A stretch of DNA of 64,000 nt from contig JAUIIY010000003.1 in assembly GCA_030431375.1 (NCBI GenBank), forward strand, positions 1 through 64,000. The letters are read 5' to 3'. Every line of letters starts with the position of its first letter. The first letter of the stretch is position 1. The notes beneath the pieces were generated by a model, which saw only the letters and a program-made list of their open reading frames with translations, did not search any database and was not told where the DNA came from. The position numbers were made by a program, and so were the translations under genes. Below are positions 40,604-49,582 of this stretch, piece by piece. This DNA comes from Alphaproteobacteria bacterium (lineage in GTDB: Bacteria; Pseudomonadota; Alphaproteobacteria; Rickettsiales; JABSSG01).

Positions 40604-41099
40604 AAAGAAGATTATTTTGTCATTTGGATCAAATTTGGGTGATAGAAAGAATAATATCTTAGAAGGCATAAGACTTTTGCAGGAGAAGGGGGTGATTGAA
40701 GTAAATAAAACATCTTCCTTTCTTGAGAATCCAGCGCTTTTGTTAGAGGGCAGTCCAAAAGAATGGGATATAAATTTTTATAATTTAGTATTAAGTGGTT
40801 TTACCCATCATGATCCTGAATATATTATCAAAGAAATAGAAAATGTTGAGAATGTCATTGGTAGGGCAAAAGAAAGAAAAAAATGGGCTCCTAGAGAAAT
40901 TGATATAGATATTCTTTTTTATGAAGATATGGTTGTTGATAGTGATATTTCTATCCCCCATAAGGAGTTTTTAAATAGAATATTTCTTATCTCCTTACTA
41001 AATGAAATTGAACCAGATTATATTTATCCGGGGGAAAATAAATTCAAGAATTGGAAAATATCCGAGATTTATAATGAATTGAGATATGAAAAAATCTGA
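40596..41099 (+). CDS. folK: hydroxymethyldihydropterin pyrophosphokinase
   Basis: FolK adds pyrophosphate to 6-hydroxymethyl-dihydropterin. The 167-residue protein shows IILSFGSNLGDRKNNILEGI, the ENPALLL loop, FYNLVLSGF, and the signature RKKWAPREIDIDILFYED, with SIPHKEFLNRIFLISLL after it. It overlaps folB and folP, forming a tight operon. Confidence 0.96.
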   Translation: MNKKKIILSFGSNLGDRKNNILEGIRLLQEKGVIEVNKTSSFLENPALLLEGSPKEWDINFYNLVLSGFTHHDPEYIIKEIENVENVIGRAKERKKWAPREIDIDILFYEDMVVDSDISIPHKEFLNRIFLISLLNEIEPDYIYPGENKFKNWKISEIYNELRYEKI

Positions 41100-41892
41100 T
41101 ACAAAAATTGTTGGTATACTAAACATCACTCCTGATTCCTATTCTGATGGGGGTAAATATTTAGAAATTGATAAGGCGCTCGAGCATGTTGAGTTGATGA
41201 TAGCACAAGGGGTGGATCTGATAGATGTTGGAGCCGAGTCAACACGGCCTAATGCTGATTTTGTTACTGAAGAGGAGGAAATCAAGCGGTTAAGCGGTGT
41301 TTTAGAAAGAATATATAAAATTGCTAGGCAACATAAAGTTGAGGTAAGCCTGGATTCAAGAAATTATAATAGCCTAAAAAAATTTGCTGATTACTATGAC
41401 ATCGTGAATGATGTAACTGGTTTGCGTGATGAGAAGATAATAAATTTCTGTGTCGCTAGTGGCAAGCGAGCTATATTTATGCGGAGCATTAATGTACCTG
41501 TAAATCCAGCAGAAATAATTCCAAAAGATTTAGATGTAATTCAGTATGTTCAGGAGTGGTTAAATAAAAAACTTGAGCTATTGGAGTCTAAGAATTTACC
41601 CTTGCATAATCTTATTTTCGATCCAGGAATTGGCTTTGGCCTGGGGGCGGATAAGGACTTAGAACTAATAAAAAGAATTGACGAGTTGAACACCCATAAT
41701 GTGCCGATAATGTTAGGCTATTCAAGGAAATCTTTTTTGAAAAAATATGGAGAAGATGATGCTTCAAAGCGTGATCCAGAGACTCACGTTATTACCTCAT
41801 ATTTAATCACTAAAAATATAGAATATATAAGATTGCACAACGTGGGAGAAGCAGTTAGAGTGATGAAGCTAGCAAGGGAGTTATATAAATAA
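41086..41892 (+). CDS. folP: dihydropteroate synthase
   Basis: FolP joins the pterin with 4-aminobenzoate and is the sulfonamide target. The 268-residue barrel has VGILNITPDSYSDGGKYLEI near the start, DLIDVGAESTRPNADFVTEE, INDVTGL-type YDIVNDVTGLRDEKI, LIFDPGIGFG, and IMLGYSRKSFLKKYGE. It overlaps folK by 14 bases, and folC by one. Confidence 0.96.
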   Translation: MKKSDTKIVGILNITPDSYSDGGKYLEIDKALEHVELMIAQGVDLIDVGAESTRPNADFVTEEEEIKRLSGVLERIYKIARQHKVEVSLDSRNYNSLKKFADYYDIVNDVTGLRDEKIINFCVASGKRAIFMRSINVPVNPAEIIPKDLDVIQYVQEWLNKKLELLESKNLPLHNLIFDPGIGFGLGADKDLELIKRIDELNTHNVPIMLGYSRKSFLKKYGEDDASKRDPETHVITSYLITKNIEYIRLHNVGEAVRVMKLARELYK

Positions 41893-43178
41893 TGGTTTGG
41901 ATGCCACATTGGCCTTATGTTTCAGAAAGGGCTTCAATTAAATTAGGTTTGGATAGAATACAGAAATTTCTTGAGCTTCTAGGAAACCCTCAAGATAAGA
42001 TGCCGCCGGTGATCCATGTTGGAGGTACGAACGGGAAGGGTTCGACAGTAGCCTTCATGCGCTCAATATTAGAAGAAGCTGGATTAAAAGTTCATGTTTA
42101 TACTTCTCCGCATCTCAAAAGATTTAATGAAAGGATTGTAATATCAGGTAGTGAAATTGAAGATAATTACCTATATCAATTACTCGAAGAATGTAGAGTG
42201 ATAGCAAATGAGAATAATCTTGATGTTTCTTTTTTTGAAGGAATAACTGCAGCAGCATTCTTAGGATTTTCTCGGGAACCGGCAGATATTTGTTTGATAG
42301 AGGTTGGGCTAGGTGGTAGGCTTGATGCTACAAACGTGTTTAAGAAGCCGTTGGTAACCGTAATTACGCCTATTTCATATGATCACATGTCTGTGCTAGG
42401 AGAAAAAATTTCACAAATTGCTTTCGAAAAAGCTTTTATAATGAAAAAAGGGGTGCCAGCTGTCATTAGTGCTCAGCCAGATGAGGCCAATAAGGTTATT
42501 GAAGATTATGCTGAATTTAATGAAGTTCCGCTATTTAGGTTTGAATATGATTTTGGTATAGAGCCAGAGATTGATGGAAGTTTTATCTATCAATCTGATG
42601 AATATAGTATGAGATTACCTGAGCCATCGCTCAAAGGTTTACACCAATATGTCAATGCAGCAACGGCGGTTGCAGCAATTAAATTGCTAAAAGGTGTAAA
42701 TATTACCGACGAGCATATAAAAAATGGCATTAGTAATGCAAAATGGCAGGGTAGAATTCAGCCTATAACTAAAGGCATGTTGTTCAAAATGCTTCCTAAA
42801 AATTCTGAAGTCTTTTTGGATGGTGCTCATAACCAGGCCGGTGCACAAGCCTTGTCCACATGGTTAACTTTGCAAGATAAAAACATCAAAACATATCTGA
42901 TTGTGGGCTTTACAAATAACAGGGTGCCTGCAGACTTTCTCAAATATTTTAAAGGTAATAAATGCAATATCATTTGCTCAAATGTCCATTCCGAGCCCTT
43001 AAGCTATAAATCAGCAGAGTTAAGAGATCTTGTTGAGAAGGCTGGGTACGAGAATGTGATAGCAGCTAGTGATATAGAGGAAGCTATAGAAAAAATCAAA
43101 GCAGAAAATTCTGAGAAGGTTAGAGTGATAGTATGCGGATCTCTGTTTTTGGTAGCGGATTTTCTGATTGCAAACTAA
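41892..43178 (+). CDS. folC: dihydrofolate/folylpolyglutamate synthase
   Basis: FolC adds glutamate to dihydropteroate and extends the tail of folates. The 428-residue ligase has the P-loop HVGGTNGKGSTVAFMRSILE, YTSPHLKRFNERI, IEVGLGGRLDATNVF, PITPISYDHM-type residues (VTVITPISYDHMSVLGEKIS) and the C-terminal EVFLDGAHNQAGAQAL. Its stop overlaps the end of argR on the other strand. Confidence 0.96.
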   Translation: MVWMPHWPYVSERASIKLGLDRIQKFLELLGNPQDKMPPVIHVGGTNGKGSTVAFMRSILEEAGLKVHVYTSPHLKRFNERIVISGSEIEDNYLYQLLEECRVIANENNLDVSFFEGITAAAFLGFSREPADICLIEVGLGGRLDATNVFKKPLVTVITPISYDHMSVLGEKISQIAFEKAFIMKKGVPAVISAQPDEANKVIEDYAEFNEVPLFRFEYDFGIEPEIDGSFIYQSDEYSMRLPEPSLKGLHQYVNAATAVAAIKLLKGVNITDEHIKNGISNAKWQGRIQPITKGMLFKMLPKNSEVFLDGAHNQAGAQALSTWLTLQDKNIKTYLIVGFTNNRVPADFLKYFKGNKCNIICSNVHSEPLSYKSAELRDLVEKAGYENVIAASDIEEAIEKIKAENSEKVRVIVCGSLFLVADFLIAN

Positions 43179-43597
43179 ATTCTATCTTTCAAATATTTTG
43201 AGATATCATCTAGGTTCGATTCTCCATCGGTTGCTATGAAAATAGTGTCATCACCGGCTATTGTCCCTTTTATTACATTTGATAAAAATCTATCACCTTG
43301 AGATATTTGGTCTATCTTAAGAGCAATTGCGCTAGCATGTCCTGGAGGAGTTTTTATTACAATCATGTTCGGAACAGAATATGTGAACTCTAAATTTGTT
43401 CTACCTATTATCTTAGTCACCTCTAAAGCATAATATCCACCTAGTTTTTTTACATTTAGGCTGGATAATTTTCGTGATAGAGTAGACTGATTAATTGTAA
43501 TTCCATGTTGATCTTTCAGCATTCTAATAAAATCAGAATGTTTTTTAATGTTGTGGGCACTAATAGTTTTGATAATGATTTCGTTAATATTATTCAT
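43175..43597 (-). CDS. argR: arginine repressor ArgR
   Basis: ArgR binds arginine and represses arginine metabolism or transport genes. The 140-residue protein has the winged-helix domain with INQSTLSRKLSSLNVKKLGG near residues 34-53 (the usual SQSTLSRDL motif), and the C-terminal arginine-binding hexamer domain with VIKTPPGHASAIALKID and VIKGTIAGDDTIFIATDG. It is divergent from an arginine-type importer; operator-like sites lie within 5-43 bases of its start, so self-repression is likely. Confidence 0.92.
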   Translation of the reverse strand: MNNINEIIIKTISAHNIKKHSDFIRMLKDQHGITINQSTLSRKLSSLNVKKLGGYYALEVTKIIGRTNLEFTYSVPNMIVIKTPPGHASAIALKIDQISQGDRFLSNVIKGTIAGDDTIFIATDGESNLDDISKYLKDRI

Positions 43598-43601
43598 TGA
43601 C

Positions 43602-43640
43602 TTTGCATATTTTTAGTGTATATTTGCATAAAAATGCATA
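43602..43640. promoter_or_regulatory. two tandem ARG-box-like operators
   Basis: Site 2 (43623-43640) reads TTTGCATAAAAATGCATA, an almost perfect palindrome in the ARG-box layout (TG-n-AT, four A/T, AT-n-CA). Site 1 (43602-43619) reads TTTGCATATTTTTAGTGT, with the same left half. Their starts are 21 bases apart, the classic spacing of two 18-base boxes with a three-base gap. A longer inverted repeat, ATTTGCATAA/TTATGCAAAT, covers 43622-43631 and 43641-43650. The sites lie between argR and the importer. Confidence 0.8.
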
Positions 43641-43672
43641 TTATGCAAATAATTTTTTAAAGGAATAAAAAA

Positions 43673-44431
43673 ATGCAGTTATTAAACTTAAAAAATTTTA
43701 TCAACCTGATATTAGCACTTTTTTTGATATGCTGTTCTGCTGTTGAAGAAAAATCAAATTTGGAAGAGAAAAAAACTTTGATTATGGGTGTGACAGCTGA
43801 TTATCCGCCATTTGAGTATATTAAGAATAAAAAGATTGTCGGTTTTGATGTTGATTTGGCACAGGCCATAGCTAAGAAGTTGGGATATCAAATTTATATA
43901 AAAGACATGAATTTTGATGCCTTAATTCCTGCTTTGCATGCCGACAGGATTGATTTTGCGATGTCAGCCATGACCAAGACTCCTGCTAGGTCTAAAGCAG
44001 TTGATTTTTCGATTCCATATTTTACACCAACTTTTGCCATGATATACAAAAAAGACAGGCCGATTAAGTCAATTAAGGATTTTGACAATAAAGTCATTGC
44101 GGCACAGTTGGGGTCAACAATGGAAGGTTATTTGCAGGAAAAATCTGAAAAAGCAAAAAATATGAATGTGCTTTCATTAACTAGAAACCCAACAATGATT
44201 GAAGAACTTAAAGTGGGTAGAATTGATGGGGTTATGGTAGAGGAAGCTCAAGCGGCTGAATTCGTCAAGAGGAATCCAGATTTGGGTTATAGTCTCTTTT
44301 CAGAGGAAAATGATGGCTTCTCAGTCGCATTTCCTAAAGGCTCAGCTTTAACTAAGAAATTTGACGATGCTATCTTGGAACTAAGAGACTCAGGAGAAAT
44401 CGATCAGCTTAAAGCTAAATGGATGAAATAA
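43673..44431 (+). CDS. amino-acid ABC transporter substrate-binding lipoprotein (arginine-type)
   Basis: A 252-residue periplasmic binding protein of the polar amino acid family. It has a lipobox-like start (LALFLICCSAVEE) and then the family's LIMGVTADYPPFEYIKNKKI, VGFDVDLAQAIAKKLGYQ, MSAMTKTPARSKAVDFSIPY and IDGVMVEEAQAAEF. AAAGGA precedes the ATG. The ArgR sites directly upstream point to arginine as ligand, but the sequence itself does not prove it. Confidence 0.88.
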   Translation: MQLLNLKNFINLILALFLICCSAVEEKSNLEEKKTLIMGVTADYPPFEYIKNKKIVGFDVDLAQAIAKKLGYQIYIKDMNFDALIPALHADRIDFAMSAMTKTPARSKAVDFSIPYFTPTFAMIYKKDRPIKSIKDFDNKVIAAQLGSTMEGYLQEKSEKAKNMNVLSLTRNPTMIEELKVGRIDGVMVEEAQAAEFVKRNPDLGYSLFSEENDGFSVAFPKGSALTKKFDDAILELRDSGEIDQLKAKWMK

Positions 44432-44434
44432 ATT

Positions 44435-45073
44435 ATGCTTGATAATAGTTCCATTATTTATATAGCAAAAGGGACCCTAATAACTTTTAATTTTACGATA
44501 ATTTCGTTTATTATTGGTTTTTCGTTAGGTGCATTAATCGTATTGGCCAAGGTGAGTAGAAATAAAGCCCTCAGTCTTTTTGCAGATTTTTATATATCAA
44601 TTTTTAGGGGTACCCCCGTTCTTGTGCAATTGAGCATATTTTATTTTGCTTTACCTCAAATTATAGGGGTTAAGCTTAATGCCTATGAAGCTGGAATTAT
44701 CACGTTCTCAATGAATTCAGCGGCTTATGTGGCTGAGATTTTAAGAGGCGGTATTAATTCAATTGATAAAGGACAGTTTGAAGCTGCAAAGTCATTAAGT
44801 TTGCCATATACGTTAACTATGAGGAGGATAATTTTTCCTCAGGTTATAAAAAATGTTTTACCTGCACTGGTAAATGAATTTGTAAATTTACTCAAAGAAA
44901 CATCAATAGTTTCTTTCATAGGGGTGCATGATTTAATGAAGAGGGCACAGCAGGTTTCTGCGGAGCAATATATATATTTTGAGCCTTTACTGATAGCAGC
45001 TATTTGTTATTACGTAGTGGTTTTGATTTTTAGCAATATTGCTAACCTGATTGAAGTGAGATTGAAAAGATGA
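44435..45073 (+). CDS. amino-acid ABC transporter permease (arginine-type)
   Basis: A 212-residue HisM/ArtQ-type permease with about five membrane segments. It has SIFRGTPVLVQLSIFYFALP, AYVAEILRGGINSIDKGQFE and the EAA loop EAAKSLSLPYTLTMRRIIFP that docks on the ATPase. A single permease gene suggests a homodimeric channel. It follows the binding protein by three bases and overlaps the ATPase by four. Confidence 0.93.
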   Translation: MLDNSSIIYIAKGTLITFNFTIISFIIGFSLGALIVLAKVSRNKALSLFADFYISIFRGTPVLVQLSIFYFALPQIIGVKLNAYEAGIITFSMNSAAYVAEILRGGINSIDKGQFEAAKSLSLPYTLTMRRIIFPQVIKNVLPALVNEFVNLLKETSIVSFIGVHDLMKRAQQVSAEQYIYFEPLLIAAICYYVVVLIFSNIANLIEVRLKR

Positions 45074-45786
45074 TAGAACTGAAAAAAATCACCAAGTCAT
45101 TTTCAGGGAGAAAAATTCTTAGAGGAATAGACCTTAAAGTTGATAGAGGAGAGGTGCTGTCGATAATAGGTCCTTCAGCGAGCGGTAAATCTACTCTGAT
45201 AAGGACGATGAATTATTTGGATGTGCCTGAATCGGGTGATGTGATAATTGATAAGAAGAAATTTACCTGCAAAAACCAAAATCATATTAGAAGAAATATA
45301 GGAATGGTTTTCCAGAATTTTAATCTTTTTCCTAATATGAACGTAATTGAGAATATAGCTTTGGCGCCGATTAATATTCTAAGAAAAGCAAAGGATGAAG
45401 TTTATAGTGAAGCGACTACTTTACTAAAAAGAGTTGGTCTAGTAGGCGTTGAAAATCAGAAAATTATCAGTCTATCAGGTGGTCAAAAACAAAGAGTAGC
45501 AATTGCAAGAGCATTAGCAATGCACCCAAAAATTATGTTATTTGATGAGCCTACCTCAGCATTAGATCCAGAAATGATCAAAGAAGTATTAGATGTTATA
45601 TCAAGCTTTGTCCATAAAGGGATGACTATGGCTATCGTTACGCATGAGATGGAATTTGCTAGAAAAATATCTGATAAAATTGCTTTTATAGATCACGGTG
45701 AAATAGTTGAGTATTCAGAGCCAAACGATTTCTTCAATTGCCCGAAATCTGACAGAGCCAAATTATTTCTGGAAAAAATATTATAA
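45070..45786 (+). CDS. amino-acid ABC transporter ATPase (arginine-type)
   Basis: A 238-residue ABC ATPase of the polar amino acid group: Walker A IIGPSASGKSTLIRTMNYLD near 33, Q-loop GMVFQNFNLFPNMNV, signature LSGGQKQRVAIARALAMHP, Walker B IMLFDEPTSALDPEM and the H-loop AIVTHEMEFARKI. It completes the three-gene importer under the ArgR sites. Confidence 0.95.
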   Translation: MIELKKITKSFSGRKILRGIDLKVDRGEVLSIIGPSASGKSTLIRTMNYLDVPESGDVIIDKKKFTCKNQNHIRRNIGMVFQNFNLFPNMNVIENIALAPINILRKAKDEVYSEATTLLKRVGLVGVENQKIISLSGGQKQRVAIARALAMHPKIMLFDEPTSALDPEMIKEVLDVISSFVHKGMTMAIVTHEMEFARKISDKIAFIDHGEIVEYSEPNDFFNCPKSDRAKLFLEKIL

Positions 45787-45899
45787 AATCATTGTGAAAT
45801 ACTGGTTTTATTACTTTTAGGCAAGTAGTTATTGTCTAAAAAAGCAAAGTGAACGCAGCATAAAAGAGGTATCTATATTGAATCAATGCTTGTTGAAGA

Positions 45900-46246
45900 A
45901 GATGTATGAATGAGTGTGATAATAACAAAATTATGCGAGTTAAAAGAAATTTGCTAAATAATGCAATTAAGTATGGAGTTGGCTTAAGATTTGATGTAGT
46001 ACTTAAAAAAGGTTGATTCTGCGATAATCACTTCCATGTCGGATTTCGGGCAGGGAATATCTTGGAGCGAACTAGGTTCAATCTACTTACCATTTTAAGC
46101 TCTGGAACTAAGACCAGAGAGCTTGGTAAGGGGTTAGGTTTAGCAGTTTTTAGGAGATAGCAAATCACATTTTGGAGAAATTTGGGCAGAAAATAATAAT
46201 TGAGGTGCGACATTTCATTTTTTAATTCAAATTAAACATAGAGGGT
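45900..46246 (+). pseudogene. decayed sensor histidine kinase (ATPase domain)
   Basis: Parts of a kinase catalytic domain can be read across frames. RNLLNNAIKYG (N box) appears near 45945. SSGTKTRELGKGLGLAVFRR (G2 box) appears near 46092-46155. FGEIWAENNN, a stop, then GATFHFLIQ (the usual C-terminal end of such kinases) appears at 46175-46230. Stops and at least two frame changes break it, and the DHp and sensor parts are missing. It directly precedes a response regulator, which was probably its partner. Confidence 0.75.
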
Positions 46247-46249
46247 AGC

Positions 46250-46630
46250 ATGGTAGAAAAGATATTATTTGTAGATGATGATTTAGTGGCTTTAAAAATG
46301 GGTGAGTTGATGCTGAAGAGCCTGGGTTATAGGGTTTTTGCAGCAGTTGGCGGGGAGTCAGCCCTTCAAGTATTGGAAGAAGAGGAGATAGATCTTATTT
46401 TTCTGGACATTATGATGCCAGATATTTACGGAATAGAAGTTCTAAAAAGGCTGAAAAAAAATCCAAAATTTTCTCATATACCCGTCGTAGTTCAGACGGG
46501 GGTAAGGAATAAGAAGGAGTTAGAAGAAATCTGTAAGTTGGGTGTAGTCGGTCTGATGGCTAAGCCTTACAGTAAAAGAGATATGAAAAAAATGATTGAG
46601 AAAGCGAAAATAAAAGATGCGGTATATTAG
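46250..46630 (+). CDS. single-domain response regulator
   Basis: A 126-residue receiver domain with no output domain. The phosphorylation pocket is intact: KILFVDDDLVALKMGE, phospho-acceptor Asp in LIFLDIMMPDIYGIEVLKRL, Thr in VVVQTGVRNKKEL, and Lys in LMAKPYSKRD. The gene has survived while the kinase just upstream has decayed, so it is either fed by another kinase or is a relic. It converges with xseA, overlapping by four bases. Confidence 0.92.
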   Translation: MVEKILFVDDDLVALKMGELMLKSLGYRVFAAVGGESALQVLEEEEIDLIFLDIMMPDIYGIEVLKRLKKNPKFSHIPVVVQTGVRNKKELEEICKLGVVGLMAKPYSKRDMKKMIEKAKIKDAVY

Positions 46631-48114
46631 AGTATTTTTATTTCTTGCTTGCCATCGCTAACCTCTAATAAATATTTTTCGTTTGGACTTAGATCCTTGA
46701 TTGATTTGACAACCCTCTGATTATTAGAATGTTTTACAACTGAAAACCCTCTGTTCAGAGTTCTTTGATAATCTAGGGATTCCAGGATGCTTGATGTTGT
46801 TTGAAGAGAGAATTCTTTCTCTGACAATTTGGTTTGTAAGAAATGTACAAAATTATTTTGTGCCACTCGGAGGTGTTGATAATTTTGTGTTATCCTATTT
46901 TTAGCATTCTTTAAATTGATAGAATATTTATATTCAAAAAATCTTTTTTCTTTTTTTTGTATATCTCTGTTCAATATATTACAGAATCTTTCATATGAAA
47001 TGATAAGTTTATTGTTCATCATACTTAGATATTTTGATGGATGAATAATAGAGGAGGAAAGTATTTCTGCCGTATGTCTTTTATTGTTCATGTGGTTTTT
47101 ACAAGCAGAAAATAATTTGTCATATATATCATCAATTTTTTGCTCAAACTCATAAATCGATCTCTTGATTTTAGGTGTAAGTCGTTTGGCATTTGAGAAA
47201 TCTAGATGAGATTGATGAAGTTGTTTTTTCAGCAAGTTATTTATTCTGTGTTTATAGTCAGCCAAGCTAAAGAGTAAATCTTGTTTTACTGGTACTGATA
47301 TTTCTGCAGCTGCTGTTGGCGTTGGTGCCCTTACGTCAGCTGCAAAATCAGATAATGTATAATCTGTTTCATGTCCTACGGCAGATATAATAGGTATGGA
47401 TGAATTAAAAATCGCCCGGACAACATTTTCTTCATTAAATGGCCATAAATCTTCAATCGATCCACCGCCCCTTGCAACTATTATTACATCTGGCTTTTTT
47501 GATGGACTTAGACGATTAAAGCCATTTATTGCGTTTGTAATTTGCTCCGAAGACTCTGCTCCTTGCACTAAAACTGGCCATATTAAAATATTTGTAGGAA
47601 AGCGATCTGATATTCTGTGAATTATATCCTGTATAACAGATCCAGTGATAGAAGTGACAACTCCTATTTTCCTAGGGAATTTTGGCAGTGGTTTTTTATT
47701 TTCTGGAGAAAATAATCCCTCGGCAATAAATTGTCTTTTTCTTTTTTCTAGCAATGCCATTAATGTGCCAACTCCTGATATTTCCATAGAGGATACTATG
47801 AGTTGGTATTTTGATTGACCTGAATATGTAGTGATTGTGCCTGAACAGATGACCTCTAAACCTTCTTCAGGAGTGCATTTCAACTTGGCAATATTACTAT
47901 TCCAGCATACCGCAGATAAAACTGAATTCGAATCTTTTAAAGAAAAATATGCATGTCCGGACGGGGCTGTTTTATAGCCAGATATCTCTCCCTTGATGCG
48001 GACATTAGTGAAGTTTTTTTCAACAAGAAATTTAATCCGTTGAGAGATCTCACTTACTGTCAATTCATTTTGTTGTTTCGGCTGCAATGAAAAAAGGTCT
48101 ATTTCTTGATCCAT
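46627..48114 (-). CDS. xseA: exodeoxyribonuclease VII large subunit
   Basis: XseA is the catalytic subunit of the single-strand DNA exonuclease VII. The 495-residue protein has an OB fold with VRIKGEISGYKTAPSGHAYF then SLKDSNSVLSAVCW, the catalytic core IIVARGGGSIEDLWPFNEEN, VGHETDYTLSDFAADVRAPT PTAAAE, and a long coiled C-terminal half. The start codon is ATG 48114. xseB is not in this window. Confidence 0.96.
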   Translation of the reverse strand: MDQEIDLFSLQPKQQNELTVSEISQRIKFLVEKNFTNVRIKGEISGYKTAPSGHAYFSLKDSNSVLSAVCWNSNIAKLKCTPEEGLEVICSGTITTYSGQSKYQLIVSSMEISGVGTLMALLEKRKRQFIAEGLFSPENKKPLPKFPRKIGVVTSITGSVIQDIIHRISDRFPTNILIWPVLVQGAESSEQITNAINGFNRLSPSKKPDVIIVARGGGSIEDLWPFNEENVVRAIFNSSIPIISAVGHETDYTLSDFAADVRAPTPTAAAEISVPVKQDLLFSLADYKHRINNLLKKQLHQSHLDFSNAKRLTPKIKRSIYEFEQKIDDIYDKLFSACKNHMNNKRHTAEILSSSIIHPSKYLSMMNNKLIISYERFCNILNRDIQKKEKRFFEYKYSINLKNAKNRITQNYQHLRVAQNNFVHFLQTKLSEKEFSLQTTSSILESLDYQRTLNRGFSVVKHSNNQRVVKSIKDLSPNEKYLLEVSDGKQEIKIL

Positions 48115-48188
48115 ATTAATAAATTGATTGAACTAAACTGCTTTTAATAATAAATATTATACAATGATAATCAATTCGTTTCAAAAGA

Positions 48189-48653
48189 ATGACAAATAAT
48201 TTAGATGTTGGAATGTCTGCGCCTGATTTTAAGGTTGCCATTTCAGATGAAAAAATTGTTAGCAAAAATGATTTTATTGGTCAAAAGCTAGTAATTTATT
48301 TTTATCCAAAAGATAACACATCAGGATGCACAAGTGAGGCAAAAGATTTTGCTGAATTATATGATAAGTTCAAAAGCAAAAATGTCGAAATTTTAGGTGT
48401 CTCAAAAGACAGCTTGAAAAGTCACAAAAATTTCTCAGAGAAATATAACTTGCCATTCATGTTAGGAGCCGATGTTGAAATGGAAATGTGCAAATCCTTT
48501 GGTGTGTGGGTTGAAAAGTCTATGTATGGTAAAAAATATATGGGCATTGAAAGATCAACATTTCTTATATCTGAAACAGGTTCAATTTTGAAGGTTTGGC
48601 GTAAAGTAAAGGTGAAGGATCACGCAGCAGAAATATTAGATGAGGTTAAATAA
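48189..48653 (+). CDS. bcp: thiol peroxidase Bcp (peroxiredoxin)
   Basis: A 154-residue peroxiredoxin that reduces peroxides. It has LVIYFYPKDNTSGCTSEAKD with the peroxidatic Cys near residue 47, and VEILGVSKDSLKSHKNFSEK. The usual resolving Cys five residues later is absent (TSGCTSEAKDF), so it may act as a one-Cys enzyme. Its stop overlaps the aldolase start. Confidence 0.94.
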   Translation: MTNNLDVGMSAPDFKVAISDEKIVSKNDFIGQKLVIYFYPKDNTSGCTSEAKDFAELYDKFKSKNVEILGVSKDSLKSHKNFSEKYNLPFMLGADVEMEMCKSFGVWVEKSMYGKKYMGIERSTFLISETGSILKVWRKVKVKDHAAEILDEVK

Positions 48654-49582
48654 TGAAAATTACTAAAATAGTAAAAAATATTTTATCAGCATATGAGAGC
48701 GATAACCCTGGCACCAAGGCCAATTTATGTCGTATTTTGATGCATGGTAAGCTTGCGGGAACAGGTAAGATGATTATTCTACCTGTTGATCAAGGATTTG
48801 AGCATGGACCGGCGAGAAGCTATGCTAAAAATCCTGATGCCTACGATCCTCATTACCATTACGAACTTGCTATAGAAGCAGGATTAAACGCATATGCTGC
48901 ACCTTTAGGAATGTTAGAGGCTGGTGCTGATAGGTTTGCTGGTGCTATTCCGACAATTTTAAAGGTTAATAGCTCAAATTCTCTGAATTCAAAATCTGCT
49001 GAACCTTATCAGGCAATCACTGCTGATGTCCAAGACGCATTGAGGCTAGGTTGCTCAGCTATTGGATTTACAATTTATCCAGGATCTGATCATTCTATGG
49101 AGATGATGAGTGAAATTGCTGAGATGTCTAGAGAAGCAAAAGAATGTGGTATTGCCACTGTGATTTGGTCATATCCTCGTGGAGGTGACTTATCAAAGCA
49201 GGGTGAAACTGCAATTGATATTTGTGCATATGCAGCACATATGGCTTGCCTGCTTGGAGCACATATCGTAAAGGTAAAATTGCCCACGGAAACACTTGAA
49301 CTAGACGAAGCCAAAAAAGTTTATTTATCCGAAAAAATAGGGATTTCTTCAATGTCTGAAAGGGTAGCTCACGTGAAAAAAAGCTGCTTTAACGGAAAAA
49401 GGTTAGTTATATTCTCTGGCGGCTCTAGTAAAGATCTGAATAGTTTATATGATGATGCACGAGCTATCAGAGATGGAGGTGGAAATGGGTCGATTATTGG
49501 TCGTAATAGCTTTCAGAGGCCTAAAGCAGAGGCTGTTTCCATGCTAAATGAAATGATTGCAATTTATCTGAATAAAAAATGA
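48653..49582 (+). CDS. fbaB: class I fructose-bisphosphate aldolase (DhnA/FbaB type)
   Basis: A 309-residue archaeal-type class I aldolase that joins or splits the triose phosphates. Features are MIILPVDQGFEHGPARSYAK, YAAPLGMLEAGADRFAGAIP, TILKVNSSNSL, the Schiff-base Lys region LLGAHIVKVKLPTETLE, and LVIFSGGSSKDLNSLYDDAR. The enzyme needs no metal. It overlaps bcp and mscS by one and four bases, so the genes are packed. A gluconeogenic role is likely in an organism that imports ATP. Confidence 0.93.
   Translation: MKITKIVKNILSAYESDNPGTKANLCRILMHGKLAGTGKMIILPVDQGFEHGPARSYAKNPDAYDPHYHYELAIEAGLNAYAAPLGMLEAGADRFAGAIPTILKVNSSNSLNSKSAEPYQAITADVQDALRLGCSAIGFTIYPGSDHSMEMMSEIAEMSREAKECGIATVIWSYPRGGDLSKQGETAIDICAYAAHMACLLGAHIVKVKLPTETLELDEAKKVYLSEKIGISSMSERVAHVKKSCFNGKRLVIFSGGSSKDLNSLYDDARAIRDGGGNGSIIGRNSFQRPKAEAVSMLNEMIAIYLNKK

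Noticed and set aside
46190-46232. TGA recoding (Trp or selenocysteine) in the kinase remnant
   Set aside because: Other stops and frame changes in the same remnant, and loss of the N-terminal domains, show ordinary decay.
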